Positions 51,570 to 62,535 of a DNA stretch of 64,000 nucleotides are shown here, piece after piece. Numbering within the stretch: position 1 is the stretch's first letter; each line of letters begins with the position of its first letter. The notes beneath the pieces are model-generated. The model saw only the letters and a program-made list of their open reading frames with translations, searched no databases and was not told the origin of the DNA. A program made the position numbers and the translations under genes. The stretch comes from Mucilaginibacter sp. UR6-1 (lineage in GTDB: Bacteria > Bacteroidota > Bacteroidia > Sphingobacteriales > Sphingobacteriaceae), in NCBI RefSeq assembly GCF_020880975.1, contig NZ_JAJIWP010000002.1, positions 744,001 through 808,000 of the forward strand. Direction: 5' to 3'.

Positions 51570-53945
51570 CTACATTGTTTTTATTTCGATCTCCTTAAAG
51601 CGGGTAAGCAATTGCTGCAGCAGCCTGCTTTTAAAACCGGCCTCGGCATATATATTGGTTATCCATACCAGTATTTTAAGCTCAATGCTATCTGCCCCAA
51701 ACGAGTTGATAAGCAGTTCGGGCGGCAGATTTTTTACCCTGTCGTCGGTTTTATTTACTTCCTCGTCAATTATCTTTTTGATGGCTTCCAGATCGGTATC
51801 TATCCCCACCTTAAAAACGATCTCTGTTTTCAGATAATCGTTGCTCAGGGTCCAGTTCACCAGGCGGCCCGATAGCAGATCGCCGTTAGGGATGATCACC
51901 TCGCTGCCCTGCGGCGTAAGCATTTTGCTTGAGCGGATGCCAATGTCCTGCACCTTGCCTTTTTTATCAGCCAGTTCAACGTAATCACCAATACGAAACG
52001 GTTTCTCAAAAATAAGGATAATGCCCGATACAAAGTTGTTCACAATGTTCTGCATCCCCAGGCCAATACCAACCGAAAGGGCACCCAAAACCACGGTCAG
52101 CTTATCAAGCGGAATACCCGAAGCGGTTATGGCTAACAATACGCCGATGATAATAATAACCAGCCTTATCAAGGCCAGTTTTGAACCTTTGTGCTCTATT
52201 TTATCACTTATGGTGCTGCTTGTGCCGCCTTCGCCAAATAATACGCCCACATGTTTTTGCAATATATTGGCGAGGTACACAATAACGGCAAAAAACAGTA
52301 CATTGCTCAGCGTGAACTTAACACTGCCAAATGCCCGCTCTTTTATAAGCACCTGTTGTGTAAAAGCGTATATGCCACCGGCAATGCTCAGGTTAATCAT
52401 AAACACCAGCAGCCATAATATTACAGCTACTACCGTAAGGGCTTTTTTAAATGATGCGCGCGAGCGGCTCACGCTGATGCGCGAAAATAATCCTTCGGAA
52501 CAAGCACTTACCTTGATCTGTAACTCCAGGGCATCGCTTAGTATTTGTATAAATATCGCCAGCCCTATTATTTGTGTTAAGCCGATAATAGCCGTAGTGC
52601 TGTAAACCTTAGCCAGGCTTATACGGCCAAAAATATTGAGTATAACGGCCAAGCCGTTGAGTAATACAAATATGTATAGCACCGGTTTGGTAAGCTTTTG
52701 CGATACACCCTCCTCGCGTAGCCGCCGGGTAAACAGAATGCCGGTATAAATGGCAAACACATTTAATCCCATTAGCCACAAGCGCATCCATACGGCATCC
52801 TGCACTACTGATGTGGTGAGCACAATTACTATGTACAAACCCGTTACAAACACCCAGTATTTTATATCATTTTTACTCAGATCCCGCCAAAACAGAACGG
52901 TTAACACCGCTAACGATAAAAACTGTGTAAGCTCAATATACAGCGATGGCGCATCGGGCTCAAACAATGGTGCAAGGTTTAGTACAAGCATAATTGTTGC
53001 CAATACCGGGTACGGGCTGATGTATTTAAAGTTGATTTGGCCCACCTTGTCGCGCAGACTGGTTTGCCTGATCTTTTTGAAATTGCGAAACACCCATATA
53101 TAAAACGCTATACCGGCAAGCAGCAGCAGCACACGGTTATCCCACGATGAATCAAAAAAATAACCTAATATTTTGTTCTGCCCCTCAAAGGATGATGAAA
53201 TCAGTTTAAACAGATCGTTATTCTGGCTTTTTGCCGGTGCCGACCATATATAAGGCGCTTCGCGGCCAAGCGCGCTCCGGCCCGATTGCTGCAAACGCTC
53301 ATCAATAGCGCTTTGCATATCGTTAACGGTAAGGTATAGTGCCGATACATCTGCCAGTAGTTGGCTTATGGTATCTAACCCGGCACTGGTTACCTTGCCT
53401 GCCCCCTGTAACCTTAATTTTATATTCGCTAATTGTGATGAATAAAGCCTTTTCTGCGTGGTGTCCCTGTTATCAACCGTCAGCAGCGAGTCGTTACTTA
53501 GCGCCACCACCTTGTCCGCCCGCTGTTGCAGTTCGCTATTAAGCTTGGTGAGCCTTGTTTGCCAGTCGGTTAGTTTTGATTGCGCATCTTTCAGTATCAG
53601 GTTATAACTTAAAAGGCTTTTGGTATCAATTACTTTTTTGGTAACGGCAAGGTCGCTTTTAACAGGGTTAACGTTGGTTATAATCTCTTCAAGTCCGTTG
53701 CGTATGCCATCAATCCGGTAGCCTTTTTTGTTGGCTGAGTTAATATCCGTTATGGCTGCCTGTGCCTGCTGTATCTTAAAAAGCAGGGTATCCGGTATGG
53801 TATTTACGGTATCGGCGGTGGCGTGTTTATCCTGCGCGTGTGTGGTTTGGTAATTTGATAACAGGGAAAATATACCGGCCATCAGCCCATATAAATACCG
53901 GTTAAAGTTTGTATTGAGTATAAATGTTCCTGTTTTTATTACCAT
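51570..53945 (-). CDS. Large MscS-family mechanosensitive channel
   Basis: A 791-residue inner-membrane protein with a signal sequence (about 1-37), a periplasmic helical coiled-coil-like part (about 40-250), roughly ten membrane helices, and the MscS core at about 610-690: LGALSVGIGLGMQNIVNNF, then the beta-domain FEKPFRIGDYVELAD and TEIVFKVGIDTDLE. It belongs to the large MscK/YbdG-like group. It should open when membrane tension rises during osmotic down-shock. It stands alone, convergent with the LacI gene. Confidence 0.9.
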   Translation of the reverse strand: MVIKTGTFILNTNFNRYLYGLMAGIFSLLSNYQTTHAQDKHATADTVNTIPDTLLFKIQQAQAAITDINSANKKGYRIDGIRNGLEEIITNVNPVKSDLAVTKKVIDTKSLLSYNLILKDAQSKLTDWQTRLTKLNSELQQRADKVVALSNDSLLTVDNRDTTQKRLYSSQLANIKLRLQGAGKVTSAGLDTISQLLADVSALYLTVNDMQSAIDERLQQSGRSALGREAPYIWSAPAKSQNNDLFKLISSSFEGQNKILGYFFDSSWDNRVLLLLAGIAFYIWVFRNFKKIRQTSLRDKVGQINFKYISPYPVLATIMLVLNLAPLFEPDAPSLYIELTQFLSLAVLTVLFWRDLSKNDIKYWVFVTGLYIVIVLTTSVVQDAVWMRLWLMGLNVFAIYTGILFTRRLREEGVSQKLTKPVLYIFVLLNGLAVILNIFGRISLAKVYSTTAIIGLTQIIGLAIFIQILSDALELQIKVSACSEGLFSRISVSRSRASFKKALTVVAVILWLLVFMINLSIAGGIYAFTQQVLIKERAFGSVKFTLSNVLFFAVIVYLANILQKHVGVLFGEGGTSSTISDKIEHKGSKLALIRLVIIIIGVLLAITASGIPLDKLTVVLGALSVGIGLGMQNIVNNFVSGIILIFEKPFRIGDYVELADKKGKVQDIGIRSSKMLTPQGSEVIIPNGDLLSGRLVNWTLSNDYLKTEIVFKVGIDTDLEAIKKIIDEEVNKTDDRVKNLPPELLINSFGADSIELKILVWITNIYAEAGFKSRLLQQLLTRFKEIEIKTM

Positions 53946-54139
53946 AACAGCAGTTTTTATTATAACCTGATTTATAAAACTTGTTTAATTGGTAATGGTT
54001 TTCTTAATATGAAGTATGAGTTAAATTCAGTGTTAAGCCAGTGTGCGCTTTTTTACAAAATCAAAACAACTTAGCTGCGCTTCAATACCTAAAAATTATA
54101 CCTTTACCACATTCTGAAAAAATAGATATATACTGATAC

Positions 54140-55417
54140 ATGGTTAAATTCAACCGTTTTACATTGAGCAATGGCCTGCGGGTAATTGTTCATGAAGATA
54201 GCACTACACCCATGGCGGTGGTTAATATATTATATGATGTTGGCGCACGTGATGAAAACCCCGGGCAAACCGGTTTTGCGCACCTATTTGAACATTTGAT
54301 GTTTGGCGGCTCGGTTAACATACCGGCCTATGATGAGCCCTTGCAGCGTGTAGGCGGCGAAAATAATGCCTTTACAAGTAACGATATTACCAACTATTAC
54401 ATCACCCTGCCATCGGCCAACCTGGAAACAGCCTTTTGGCTGGAAAGCGACCGCATGTTAAGCCTTGCCTTTAGCGAGAAAAGCCTTGAGGTGCAGCGTA
54501 ACGTAGTGATAGAGGAGTTTAAACAGCGTTATTTGAACCAGCCTTACGGCGATGTATGGTTAAAACTGCGCCCCATGGTGTATAAACAGCACCCTTACCG
54601 CTGGGCTACCATAGGGCAGGAGATAGCCCATATTGCCGATGCTAAAATTGAGGATGTAAAAGCATTTTTTAAAAAGCATTACAACCCGCAAAACGCCATT
54701 ATGGTAGTGGGCGGAGATGTGGACACCGAACAGGTAAAACAGCTTGCCGAAAAATGGTTTGGCCCTATCCCGGCAGGTGAAAAGTATAACCGTAAATTGC
54801 CTGTTGAGCCCGAGCAGCACGAAGAGCGCCGTGATACAGTTACAGCTAAAGTACCTTTAAATGATGTGTACATCGCTTTCCAGATGTGTGGCAGACTTGA
54901 TGAAGGTTACCATACTGCAGAGCTGATGTCGGATATTTTGTCGCGCGGTAATTCGTCGCGCTTGTATCGTAGTTTGGTAAAGGAGAAGCAATTATTCAGT
55001 GAGGTGCATGCATACATTACCGGTAGTTTGGATAAAGGGATGTTTGTGCTGGAGGGTAAGCCTTTGGAAAATATAACCGTTGAAGCCGCCGAGGCTGCCA
55101 TTTGGCAGGAGCTGGAACGCCTTAAAAGTGAAGATGTACCGGCTGATGAGCTTACCAAAGTGAAAAACAAAACAGAATCGACTATGGTGTTCTCAGAAAT
55201 GGCGCTGCTTGAAAAGGCCATGAACCTGGCCTGGTTTGAGCTGTTGGGCGATGCCGAAATGCTGAACCAGGAAACAGACAAATATCTGGCTATCACTACG
55301 CAGCAGGTAAGGGAGCAGGCTAACACCATCTTCAGGAAAGATAACTCCTCAACATTAATTTACCTGGCCGAGAAATCAGTTTTAAGCAATCAGTTGACAG
55401 TTGATAGTGAGCAGTAA
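54140..55417 (+). CDS. M16 family metallopeptidase, catalytic subunit
   Basis: A 425-residue pitrilysin-type peptidase with the inverted zinc motif HLFEH at 48-52 (His48, Glu51, His52) and the downstream Glu in EFKQRYLNQPYGD. No signal peptide is seen, so it may act in the cytoplasm or be exported by other means. The next gene encodes a partner without HxxEH, as in two-subunit M16B peptidases. The last eight or so residues (LTVDSEQ) are encoded by an intergenic repeat that begins before the stop codon. Peptide substrate is unknown. Confidence 0.9.
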   Translation: MVKFNRFTLSNGLRVIVHEDSTTPMAVVNILYDVGARDENPGQTGFAHLFEHLMFGGSVNIPAYDEPLQRVGGENNAFTSNDITNYYITLPSANLETAFWLESDRMLSLAFSEKSLEVQRNVVIEEFKQRYLNQPYGDVWLKLRPMVYKQHPYRWATIGQEIAHIADAKIEDVKAFFKKHYNPQNAIMVVGGDVDTEQVKQLAEKWFGPIPAGEKYNRKLPVEPEQHEERRDTVTAKVPLNDVYIAFQMCGRLDEGYHTAELMSDILSRGNSSRLYRSLVKEKQLFSEVHAYITGSLDKGMFVLEGKPLENITVEAAEAAIWQELERLKSEDVPADELTKVKNKTESTMVFSEMALLEKAMNLAWFELLGDAEMLNQETDKYLAITTQQVREQANTIFRKDNSSTLIYLAEKSVLSNQLTVDSEQ

Positions 55418-55537
55418 TCAGTTTGCAGTGTGCGGTTTGCAGTTGACAGTTTGCAGTAATTAGTTTGCGGTTACCAGTATGCAATGACTAATGACCATTG
55501 CCAATGACTACTGCCCAATGAAAGAATGACCAATGAC
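55388..55537. repeat. Degenerate CAGTTGACAGT/CAATGAC repeat between M16 genes
   Basis: About 150 bp of imperfect units (CAGTTGACAGTT, CAGTTTGCAGT, CAGTAAT, then CAATGAC words). It starts inside the C-terminal codons of the first M16 gene and runs to the ATG of the second (ACCAATGACAAT). The same words occur at 9661-9718. Confidence 0.72.
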
Positions 55538-56813
55538 AATAGATAGAACCACAGCGCCTGAATTTAAGGCGATAAATGATATAAGTTTGATTGAGCCGCA
55601 GCATATTAAGCTGGCCAACGGCTGCAATGTATTTTGTTTTAACAACGGCGGGCAGGAGTTGCTGCGCATGGAGTGGGTATTTGGTAACCTGCGTTTTGAT
55701 GCCGCCAAACCTATGCTTAATCAGGCCATAATGGCCCTGCTTACAGAGGGTACGCAAAACTATACCTCGGCGCAAATTGCCGATAAGGTTGATTTTTACG
55801 GCGCTTTTTTACAGGCCGAGTATGGGTTTGATCATTCGCAGGTTACGCTGTTTAGCCTTAACAAGCATTTAAGCGAAACCCTGCCGATGGTTAAGGAGGT
55901 GCTGACCAATGCCATCTTTCCGCAAAAGGAGGTAGAAACATATGTGCGTAACCAGCAACAAAAATTGCAGGTAAGTTTGCAAAAAAATGATGTTGTAGCA
56001 CGTCGTGTATTTAATAAAGCCTTAAATGGCGATACTATTTATGGTTTTGCCGGTGAAGCTGCCGATTACCAGGCGCTTGACCGTGCCGACCTGCTGGAGC
56101 ATTACAAACACATGTTCCGCCCGGATAATTGCACGCTCATCATCGCCGGTAAAATAGAAGAGCAGGCGCTGGATATGATCAATGATCTGTTTGGCAAAAG
56201 CTGGGAGAACACAGGTGAACCGGCCGACACCACTCAGCCCGAAGTAGTACGAAGCCCTGAACGTTTTTATTATACCGAAAAGCCGGATGCCCTGCAATCG
56301 GCCATACGTTTGGGTATACCGGCAGTTAATCGTACGCATCCCGATTTTCCGGCTTTGCAGGTGCTAAACACCGTTTTAGGTGGTTATTTTGGTTCAAGGC
56401 TCATGACCAATATCCGCGAGGATAAGGGTTATACCTATGGCATAGGCTCGGGTATCAGTTCGTTAAAGCACAACGCCTTGTGGTTCATCGCATCCGAAGT
56501 AGGGGCTGATGTATGCAAGGCCGCCGTTGCCGAAATAGAGAAGGAGCTTAACCTGCTGAGTACAGAACTGATAGCCGATGATGAACTGGAGCTGGTAAAA
56601 AATTATATGCTCGGCTCATTGCTTGGCAGCCTGGAAAATGTTTTCTCGCATGCTGATAAATTCAAGAATGTATATTTCGCCGGTATCGGGCTGGATTATT
56701 ACAGGCAATACACCGAAAAGGTAAAAGCTGTAACAGCTACTGAACTGCAGCAATTGGCTAACCAATACCTAAACTTTGATAACTTTTATAAGGTTATTGT
56801 GGGTAAGTATTGA
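55533..56813 (+). CDS. M16 family peptidase-like, non-catalytic subunit
   Basis: A 426-residue M16 homologue in which the zinc motif is absent: the expected site reads MEWVFGNLRFD. The C-terminal half keeps the conserved NIREDKGYTYGIGSG segment with its Arg/Tyr pair, used by the inactive partner to help bind substrate in two-subunit M16B peptidases. It follows the catalytic subunit gene by 115 bp of repeat. Together they should form a heterodimer around a peptide-holding chamber. The ATG lies in the last CAATGAC word of the repeat. Confidence 0.88.
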   Translation: MTIDRTTAPEFKAINDISLIEPQHIKLANGCNVFCFNNGGQELLRMEWVFGNLRFDAAKPMLNQAIMALLTEGTQNYTSAQIADKVDFYGAFLQAEYGFDHSQVTLFSLNKHLSETLPMVKEVLTNAIFPQKEVETYVRNQQQKLQVSLQKNDVVARRVFNKALNGDTIYGFAGEAADYQALDRADLLEHYKHMFRPDNCTLIIAGKIEEQALDMINDLFGKSWENTGEPADTTQPEVVRSPERFYYTEKPDALQSAIRLGIPAVNRTHPDFPALQVLNTVLGGYFGSRLMTNIREDKGYTYGIGSGISSLKHNALWFIASEVGADVCKAAVAEIEKELNLLSTELIADDELELVKNYMLGSLLGSLENVFSHADKFKNVYFAGIGLDYYRQYTEKVKAVTATELQQLANQYLNFDNFYKVIVGKY

Positions 56814-56838
56814 TAGGTGTTAAGTTGCGTTTGGGGTA

Positions 56839-57006
56839 GACTCACACGGTCGTGGCTACGCCCGACCACCCTCTCTTCGCCTGCGGCGAAAAGAGGGTAG
56901 GTATAATACTAAGTAGGCAGTTTATTAATAATCATGATATAAATTCCTCTCCCTCTTTGCGCTTGCGCAGAGAGGGAAGTCAAGCGTAGCGAAGACAGGG
57001 TGAGTC
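56839..57006. repeat. Two inverted copies of a 60-bp intergenic repeat
   Basis: Copy A (56840-56900) runs ACTCACACGGTCGTGGCTAC and onward to AAGAGGGTAG. Copy B (56945-57005) has the same sequence on the opposite strand: its reverse complement starts ACTCACCCTGTCTTCGCTAC. Both contain an inner GC-rich hairpin (CCTCTC/GAGAGG type). They fill most of the 337-bp gap before guaB. Confidence 0.8.
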
Positions 57007-57109
57007 AACCTATGAGTCAACTTTATCCCGTCATTATCACCCCAAAGCAATAATAAGGTTACCGGGTACGAATTAGTTACCCGGTATGCTAAAAATCAAA
57101 ATAAAATCT

Positions 57110-57118
57110 TACCTTTGC
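57110..57118 (+). promoter_or_regulatory. Bacteroidota -7 element before guaB
   Basis: TACCTTTGC matches TAnnTTTG plus pyrimidine, 32 bp upstream of the guaB ATG. No clear -33 element is found at the expected distance. Confidence 0.55.
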
Positions 57119-57132
57119 CCGGCAAATAATAA

Positions 57133-58620
<1,488 letters not shown>

Positions 58621-58642
58621 TCAGGATTAGTTTTATTCCATA

Positions 58643-58679
58643 AAAAAAATCCCTTACCGTAATGGTAAGGGATTTTTTT
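58643..58679. terminator. Bidirectional hairpin terminator, 16-bp perfect stem
   Basis: Arms AAAAAAATCCCTTACC and its exact complement around GTAAT, with T-tracts on both strands. It lies between the convergent guaB and DUF1573 genes. Confidence 0.88.
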
Positions 58680-58718
58680 GTTAAGAGAGATTTTCATCTC
58701 CCGGTATTAAAGTAAAAA

Positions 58719-59120
58719 TTATCTTGTTGTCGCTTTGGCATCCTTAGCGGTGACTTCGCCCACAATAATCAGATTTTTTTGCGGAGTTTTAGCGTTTGAG
58801 GTTACCACAATGGTTTTGCTGAATGGTGATACCGCGGCTGCATTATAAGTTACCTTGATATTACCTTTTTCGCCCTTTTTAACCGGGGTTTTGGTAAAAT
58901 CGGCAATAGTACAGCCACATGTTGGCCTTACATCAGCTAAAATTAACGGCTCATCGCCCACGTTGGTAAACACAAATACGGTTGAAACCGGTGTGCCTTG
59001 CGGAATTTTGCCAAAATCGTGTTTTTCTTCAACAAACTTAAATTCAGGTTTGGTGTCTTGCGCCGAAGCTGTTAGGGCAAAGCCGAATACAACAGCGCAT
59101 ATTAGTAGTAACTTTTTCAT
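58719..59120 (-). CDS. DUF1573 exported protein
   Basis: Start set at the ATG at 59120 (MKKLLLICAVVFGFALTASAQ, signal peptide); ATGs two and three codons upstream are possible. The 133-residue product has one DUF1573 domain (HDFGKIPQGTPVSTVFVF, TCGCTIADFTKT) like the lipoprotein at 16747 but with no lipid-modified Cys, so it should be soluble in the periplasm. Function is unknown. It is single-gene, divergent from the 2-oxoacid dehydrogenase E1 gene. Confidence 0.87.
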   Translation of the reverse strand: MKKLLLICAVVFGFALTASAQDTKPEFKFVEEKHDFGKIPQGTPVSTVFVFTNVGDEPLILADVRPTCGCTIADFTKTPVKKGEKGNIKVTYNAAAVSPFSKTIVVTSNAKTPQKNLIIVGEVTAKDAKATTR

Positions 59121-59251
59121 ATTCATCATAGTTGGTGTAACAAATATACTTATATTAACAGTAAACATACGTTAATTGACCGTTGTTTGATTGTAAAATA
59201 TAAATTTACAAAATAGAATTTTATAATTTTACCGCTCAAACGGAATTTTAT

Positions 59252-61684
59252 ATGTCAAAAACTGCCCTCTATACCGCCGGAAATGATGATGCTGCCGAGC
59301 TCAGTTTTGATGATTTTAAAAAGATCGTCATTAATGATTACCGTGTAGGCTTTGAAAGCCGACAGGCAAGTTTGCTTGGCCGCCGCGAAGTGCTTACCGG
59401 CAAGGCCAAGTTCGGCATATTTGGCGATGGTAAAGAAGTGGCGCAGATAGCCATGGCCAAGGCCTTCCGTAATGGCGATTGGCGCGCGGGTTATTATCGT
59501 GATCAAACCTTCATGTTCGCTACGGGCATGAGCAATCTTAAAGAATTCTTCGCGCAGCTATATGCGCATCCTGATACTGAGAAAGAACCTGCCTCGGGCG
59601 GCAGGCAGATGAACTGCCATTATGCTACCCGCTATGTTAACCCTGATGGTACGTGGATAAACCAGGCGGAGAGCATGAACTGCTCGTCAGACATGTCAAC
59701 CACAGGCGGGCACATGCCGCGTTTGCTGGGTTTGGCCTATGCCTCAAAGCTCTACCGTCAAAACCCGGATTTGCACCAATTCAACAATTTTTCGGTAACC
59801 GGTAACGAGGTTGCCTTTGGTACCATAGGTAACGGCTCCACATCCGAGGGTTTGTTTTTTGAAACCTTTAACGCCGGCGGCGTATTGCAGGTGCCTATGG
59901 CAATATCCGTATGGGATGATGCTTATGCCATATCGGTACCGGCAAGCCTGCAAACTACCAAGGAGGATATATCCGAAGCATTACAGGGCTTTCAGCGCGA
60001 AAAAGGCACCAACGGGTACGAGATATTTAAAGTACGCGGCTGGGATTATGTAGCACTTTGCGAAACTTACCAATATGCCATACGTCTTTGCCGCGAACAG
60101 CATGTACCGGTAATGATACACGTTACCGAGATGACGCAGCCCCAGGGGCACTCTACGTCAGGCTCGCACGAGCGCTATAAATCAAAAGAGCGACTGGCAT
60201 GGGAGGATGAGTATGATTGCCTGAAACAGATGCGTAAATGGATGATAGAATCGGCCGTTGCTACTGCGGAGGAGATAGACGAGATGGAAGCCGCGGCAAA
60301 AAAATACGTGCGCGACTGCCAGCGTGAAGCCTGGAACGAGCTGACCGCCGAGATAGAGGCCGAAATGGATGAAACCGTTAAGCTGATAGATCAGTTGGCT
60401 ATGTATTCATCAGCAAGGGATGAACTGAACACTGTTATAGCACACCTGCGTGCCGGTGTTGATCCCGGTCGTAAAGATATGGTTGCCGCCGTGCGTAAGG
60501 CCCTGCGCTTAACCACGCACGAGCAGCTTGCCGAGCGCCAGGCCTTGCTTGACTGGCTTACCGATGAAAAGGAAAAAAATAGCCAGCGTTATAATTCAAA
60601 ACTTTTTTCAAATACCCCATTCTCGCCGCTTAACGTACCTGTTATTGCAGCCGAGTATGATGATAGCGCCAAAGTGCTTGACGGTAGAGAGGTGCTAAAC
60701 GCATGCTTTGATGCCAACTTTGAGCGCGACCCGCGTATAGTTGCCTTTGGTGAGGATGTTGGTGCCATAGGCGACGTAAACCAGGGATTTGCCGGTTTGC
60801 AAAGCAAGTTTGGCGATTTGCGTATTACCGATACCGGCATTCGCGAATCAACCATTATAGGGCAGGGGGTAGGTCTGGCCATGCGTGGTTTGCGCCCGAT
60901 TGCCGAAATACAATATATGGATTACCTGCTCTACTCCATCAACGTATTGAGCGATGATTTGGCCAGCCTGAGCTACCGTACCGCCGGCGGACAAAAAGCG
61001 CCCCTGATTGTACGTACACGCGGCCACCGTTTAGAAGGGATATGGCATTCAGGCTCGCCAATGGGTTTGATACTGAACTCAATGCGTGGCCTGCATATTT
61101 GCGTACCCCGTAACATGACGCAAGCTGCCGGTATGTATAATACCCTGTTGCGCGGTGATGAGCCTGCATTGGTAGTGGAATGCCTTAATGGCTATCGCCT
61201 GAAGGAAAAACTACCTGTAAACGTAGGCGATTTTACCGTACCATTAGGTAAGGCCGAGGTATTACATGAGGGTATGGATATTACTGTGGTATCATACGGC
61301 TCCACCTTGCGTGTGGTGCAGGAAGCATTGCCCGAACTGGAAAAGCTGGGTGTAAGTGTTGAACTGATCGATCCGCAAACGCTTTATCCGTTCGATCTGG
61401 ATAATGCCTGTGGTGCATCCCTGCAAAAAACCAATAAGCTGTTGGTGGTTGATGAAGACCTCCCCGGAGCGGCATCGGCTTATATCCTGCAAAAAATAAT
61501 AGAGAACCAAAACGGTTATTATTTTTTAGACGGTCAACCCAAAACACTAACGGCTAAAGAACACCGCCCGCCTTACGGCTCGGATGGTGATTATTTTACC
61601 AAACCTAATGTTGATGATGTGATAGAAGCGATATACACAATGGTAAGCGAAAGCAACCCAACTAAATTTCCGCCAATATTTTAA
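59252..61684 (+). CDS. Fused 2-oxoacid dehydrogenase E1 alpha/beta (branched-chain type)
   Basis: An 810-residue thiamine-diphosphate enzyme in which E1 alpha (about 1-400) and E1 beta (about 470-810) are fused, as in other Bacteroidota. Alpha part: GDWRAGYYRDQTFM, AHPDTEKEPASGGRQM, and the cofactor loop reading GNGSTSEG where GDG is usual. Beta part: FGEDVGAIGDVNQGF, EIQYMDYLLYSINVLS and HSGSPMGL. It should decarboxylate 2-oxo acids, probably from branched-chain amino acids, and pass the acyl group to an E2 encoded elsewhere. The Asp-to-Asn change in GNG is unusual but may be family-typical here. Confidence 0.88.
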   Translation: MSKTALYTAGNDDAAELSFDDFKKIVINDYRVGFESRQASLLGRREVLTGKAKFGIFGDGKEVAQIAMAKAFRNGDWRAGYYRDQTFMFATGMSNLKEFFAQLYAHPDTEKEPASGGRQMNCHYATRYVNPDGTWINQAESMNCSSDMSTTGGHMPRLLGLAYASKLYRQNPDLHQFNNFSVTGNEVAFGTIGNGSTSEGLFFETFNAGGVLQVPMAISVWDDAYAISVPASLQTTKEDISEALQGFQREKGTNGYEIFKVRGWDYVALCETYQYAIRLCREQHVPVMIHVTEMTQPQGHSTSGSHERYKSKERLAWEDEYDCLKQMRKWMIESAVATAEEIDEMEAAAKKYVRDCQREAWNELTAEIEAEMDETVKLIDQLAMYSSARDELNTVIAHLRAGVDPGRKDMVAAVRKALRLTTHEQLAERQALLDWLTDEKEKNSQRYNSKLFSNTPFSPLNVPVIAAEYDDSAKVLDGREVLNACFDANFERDPRIVAFGEDVGAIGDVNQGFAGLQSKFGDLRITDTGIRESTIIGQGVGLAMRGLRPIAEIQYMDYLLYSINVLSDDLASLSYRTAGGQKAPLIVRTRGHRLEGIWHSGSPMGLILNSMRGLHICVPRNMTQAAGMYNTLLRGDEPALVVECLNGYRLKEKLPVNVGDFTVPLGKAEVLHEGMDITVVSYGSTLRVVQEALPELEKLGVSVELIDPQTLYPFDLDNACGASLQKTNKLLVVDEDLPGAASAYILQKIIENQNGYYFLDGQPKTLTAKEHRPPYGSDGDYFTKPNVDDVIEAIYTMVSESNPTKFPPIF

Positions 61685-61744
61685 ATAGAATACACTAAAT
61701 AACAATGCCTTCCTGATTATATTTGGGGAGGCATAACTGTTTAT

Positions 61745-62461
61745 ATGAGATACCTCATCCTTATCCTCCTACTAATCTCCGGGCTTAATGGTTACGCCCA
61801 ATATCCGTTTGAGAAATATCCGAAAACTAAGTATAAGGTTGTGCCTTTTAATGTAGTATTGCAGAATGATACTCAGTTTGTAGCGAAATCTGCAGAATAT
61901 AACAATACGTTGTCATGTTAAATAGTAAAGGTGACATGGCAGAGGTCTTATTATATCATCGAAATAAGATTATCAAAAAATTTAAAGTTGATTTAGGTTT
62001 GCTTTGGATTGCTTTCCCATCAGATTCTGCTTTATATGCAGCCGATATCGATGGCAACGGTTTGATCGATTTTAAACTTAGAACTTATAACAATGGTAGT
62101 GGCTTGGCCGGTTCACTAATGCACAAGCTGTTTTTATTTAATAGAGGTAGTAACAAGTTCTCGGGTGTACATTGATATTGATTTGTTTGATAACGACGAA
62201 CGTGACTTAAACAATAATGGGCGTTATGAGATTATAACTCAGCATTATTTGCAGTATACTCAAAATAACCACGCTTATTGGGTTTTTGATCTGTTCAACT
62301 TTCGAAATGGGAAACTTTTTAACGTTGGTGCAGCAAATAATTATCCCATATTGGTTCAGTTTCTTTATCGGGATAACTACAAAATAACCAATCACTTTAC
62401 CCGGAAGCAAATGAAAAAGTTCTCAGTAAAAACACCGCAATTTTTCGAGTATTTCGAGTAA
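61745..62461 (+). pseudogene. Frameshifted secreted-protein remnant (FG-GAP/VCBS-like)
   Basis: Three frames in series look like one broken gene. Frame 2 from the ATG at 61745 gives a signal peptide (MRYLILILLLISGLNGYAQ) and stops at about 61922. Frame 1 carries on from about 61903 (MLNSKGDMAEVLLYHRNK, AADIDGNGLIDFKL) and stops near 62175. Frame 2 resumes near 62165 (YIDIDLFDNDERDLNNNGR) to 62461. Two compensating shifts would restore one reading frame of about 238 residues. The DGNG and NNNG segments recall calcium-binding FG-GAP proteins. Sequencing error is an alternative to decay. Confidence 0.68.
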
Positions 62462-62535
62462 TTAAGCCATAGCTATTACACCACGCCGTAAAATTTATTT
62501 AATTTGCGCCCGTTTTAAAACAAGAATATATTTTT

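Noticed and set aside
55388..55537. CRISPR or tandem-repeat gene between the M16 genes
   Set aside because: Units are degenerate and irregular in spacing and length, with no spacer pattern.
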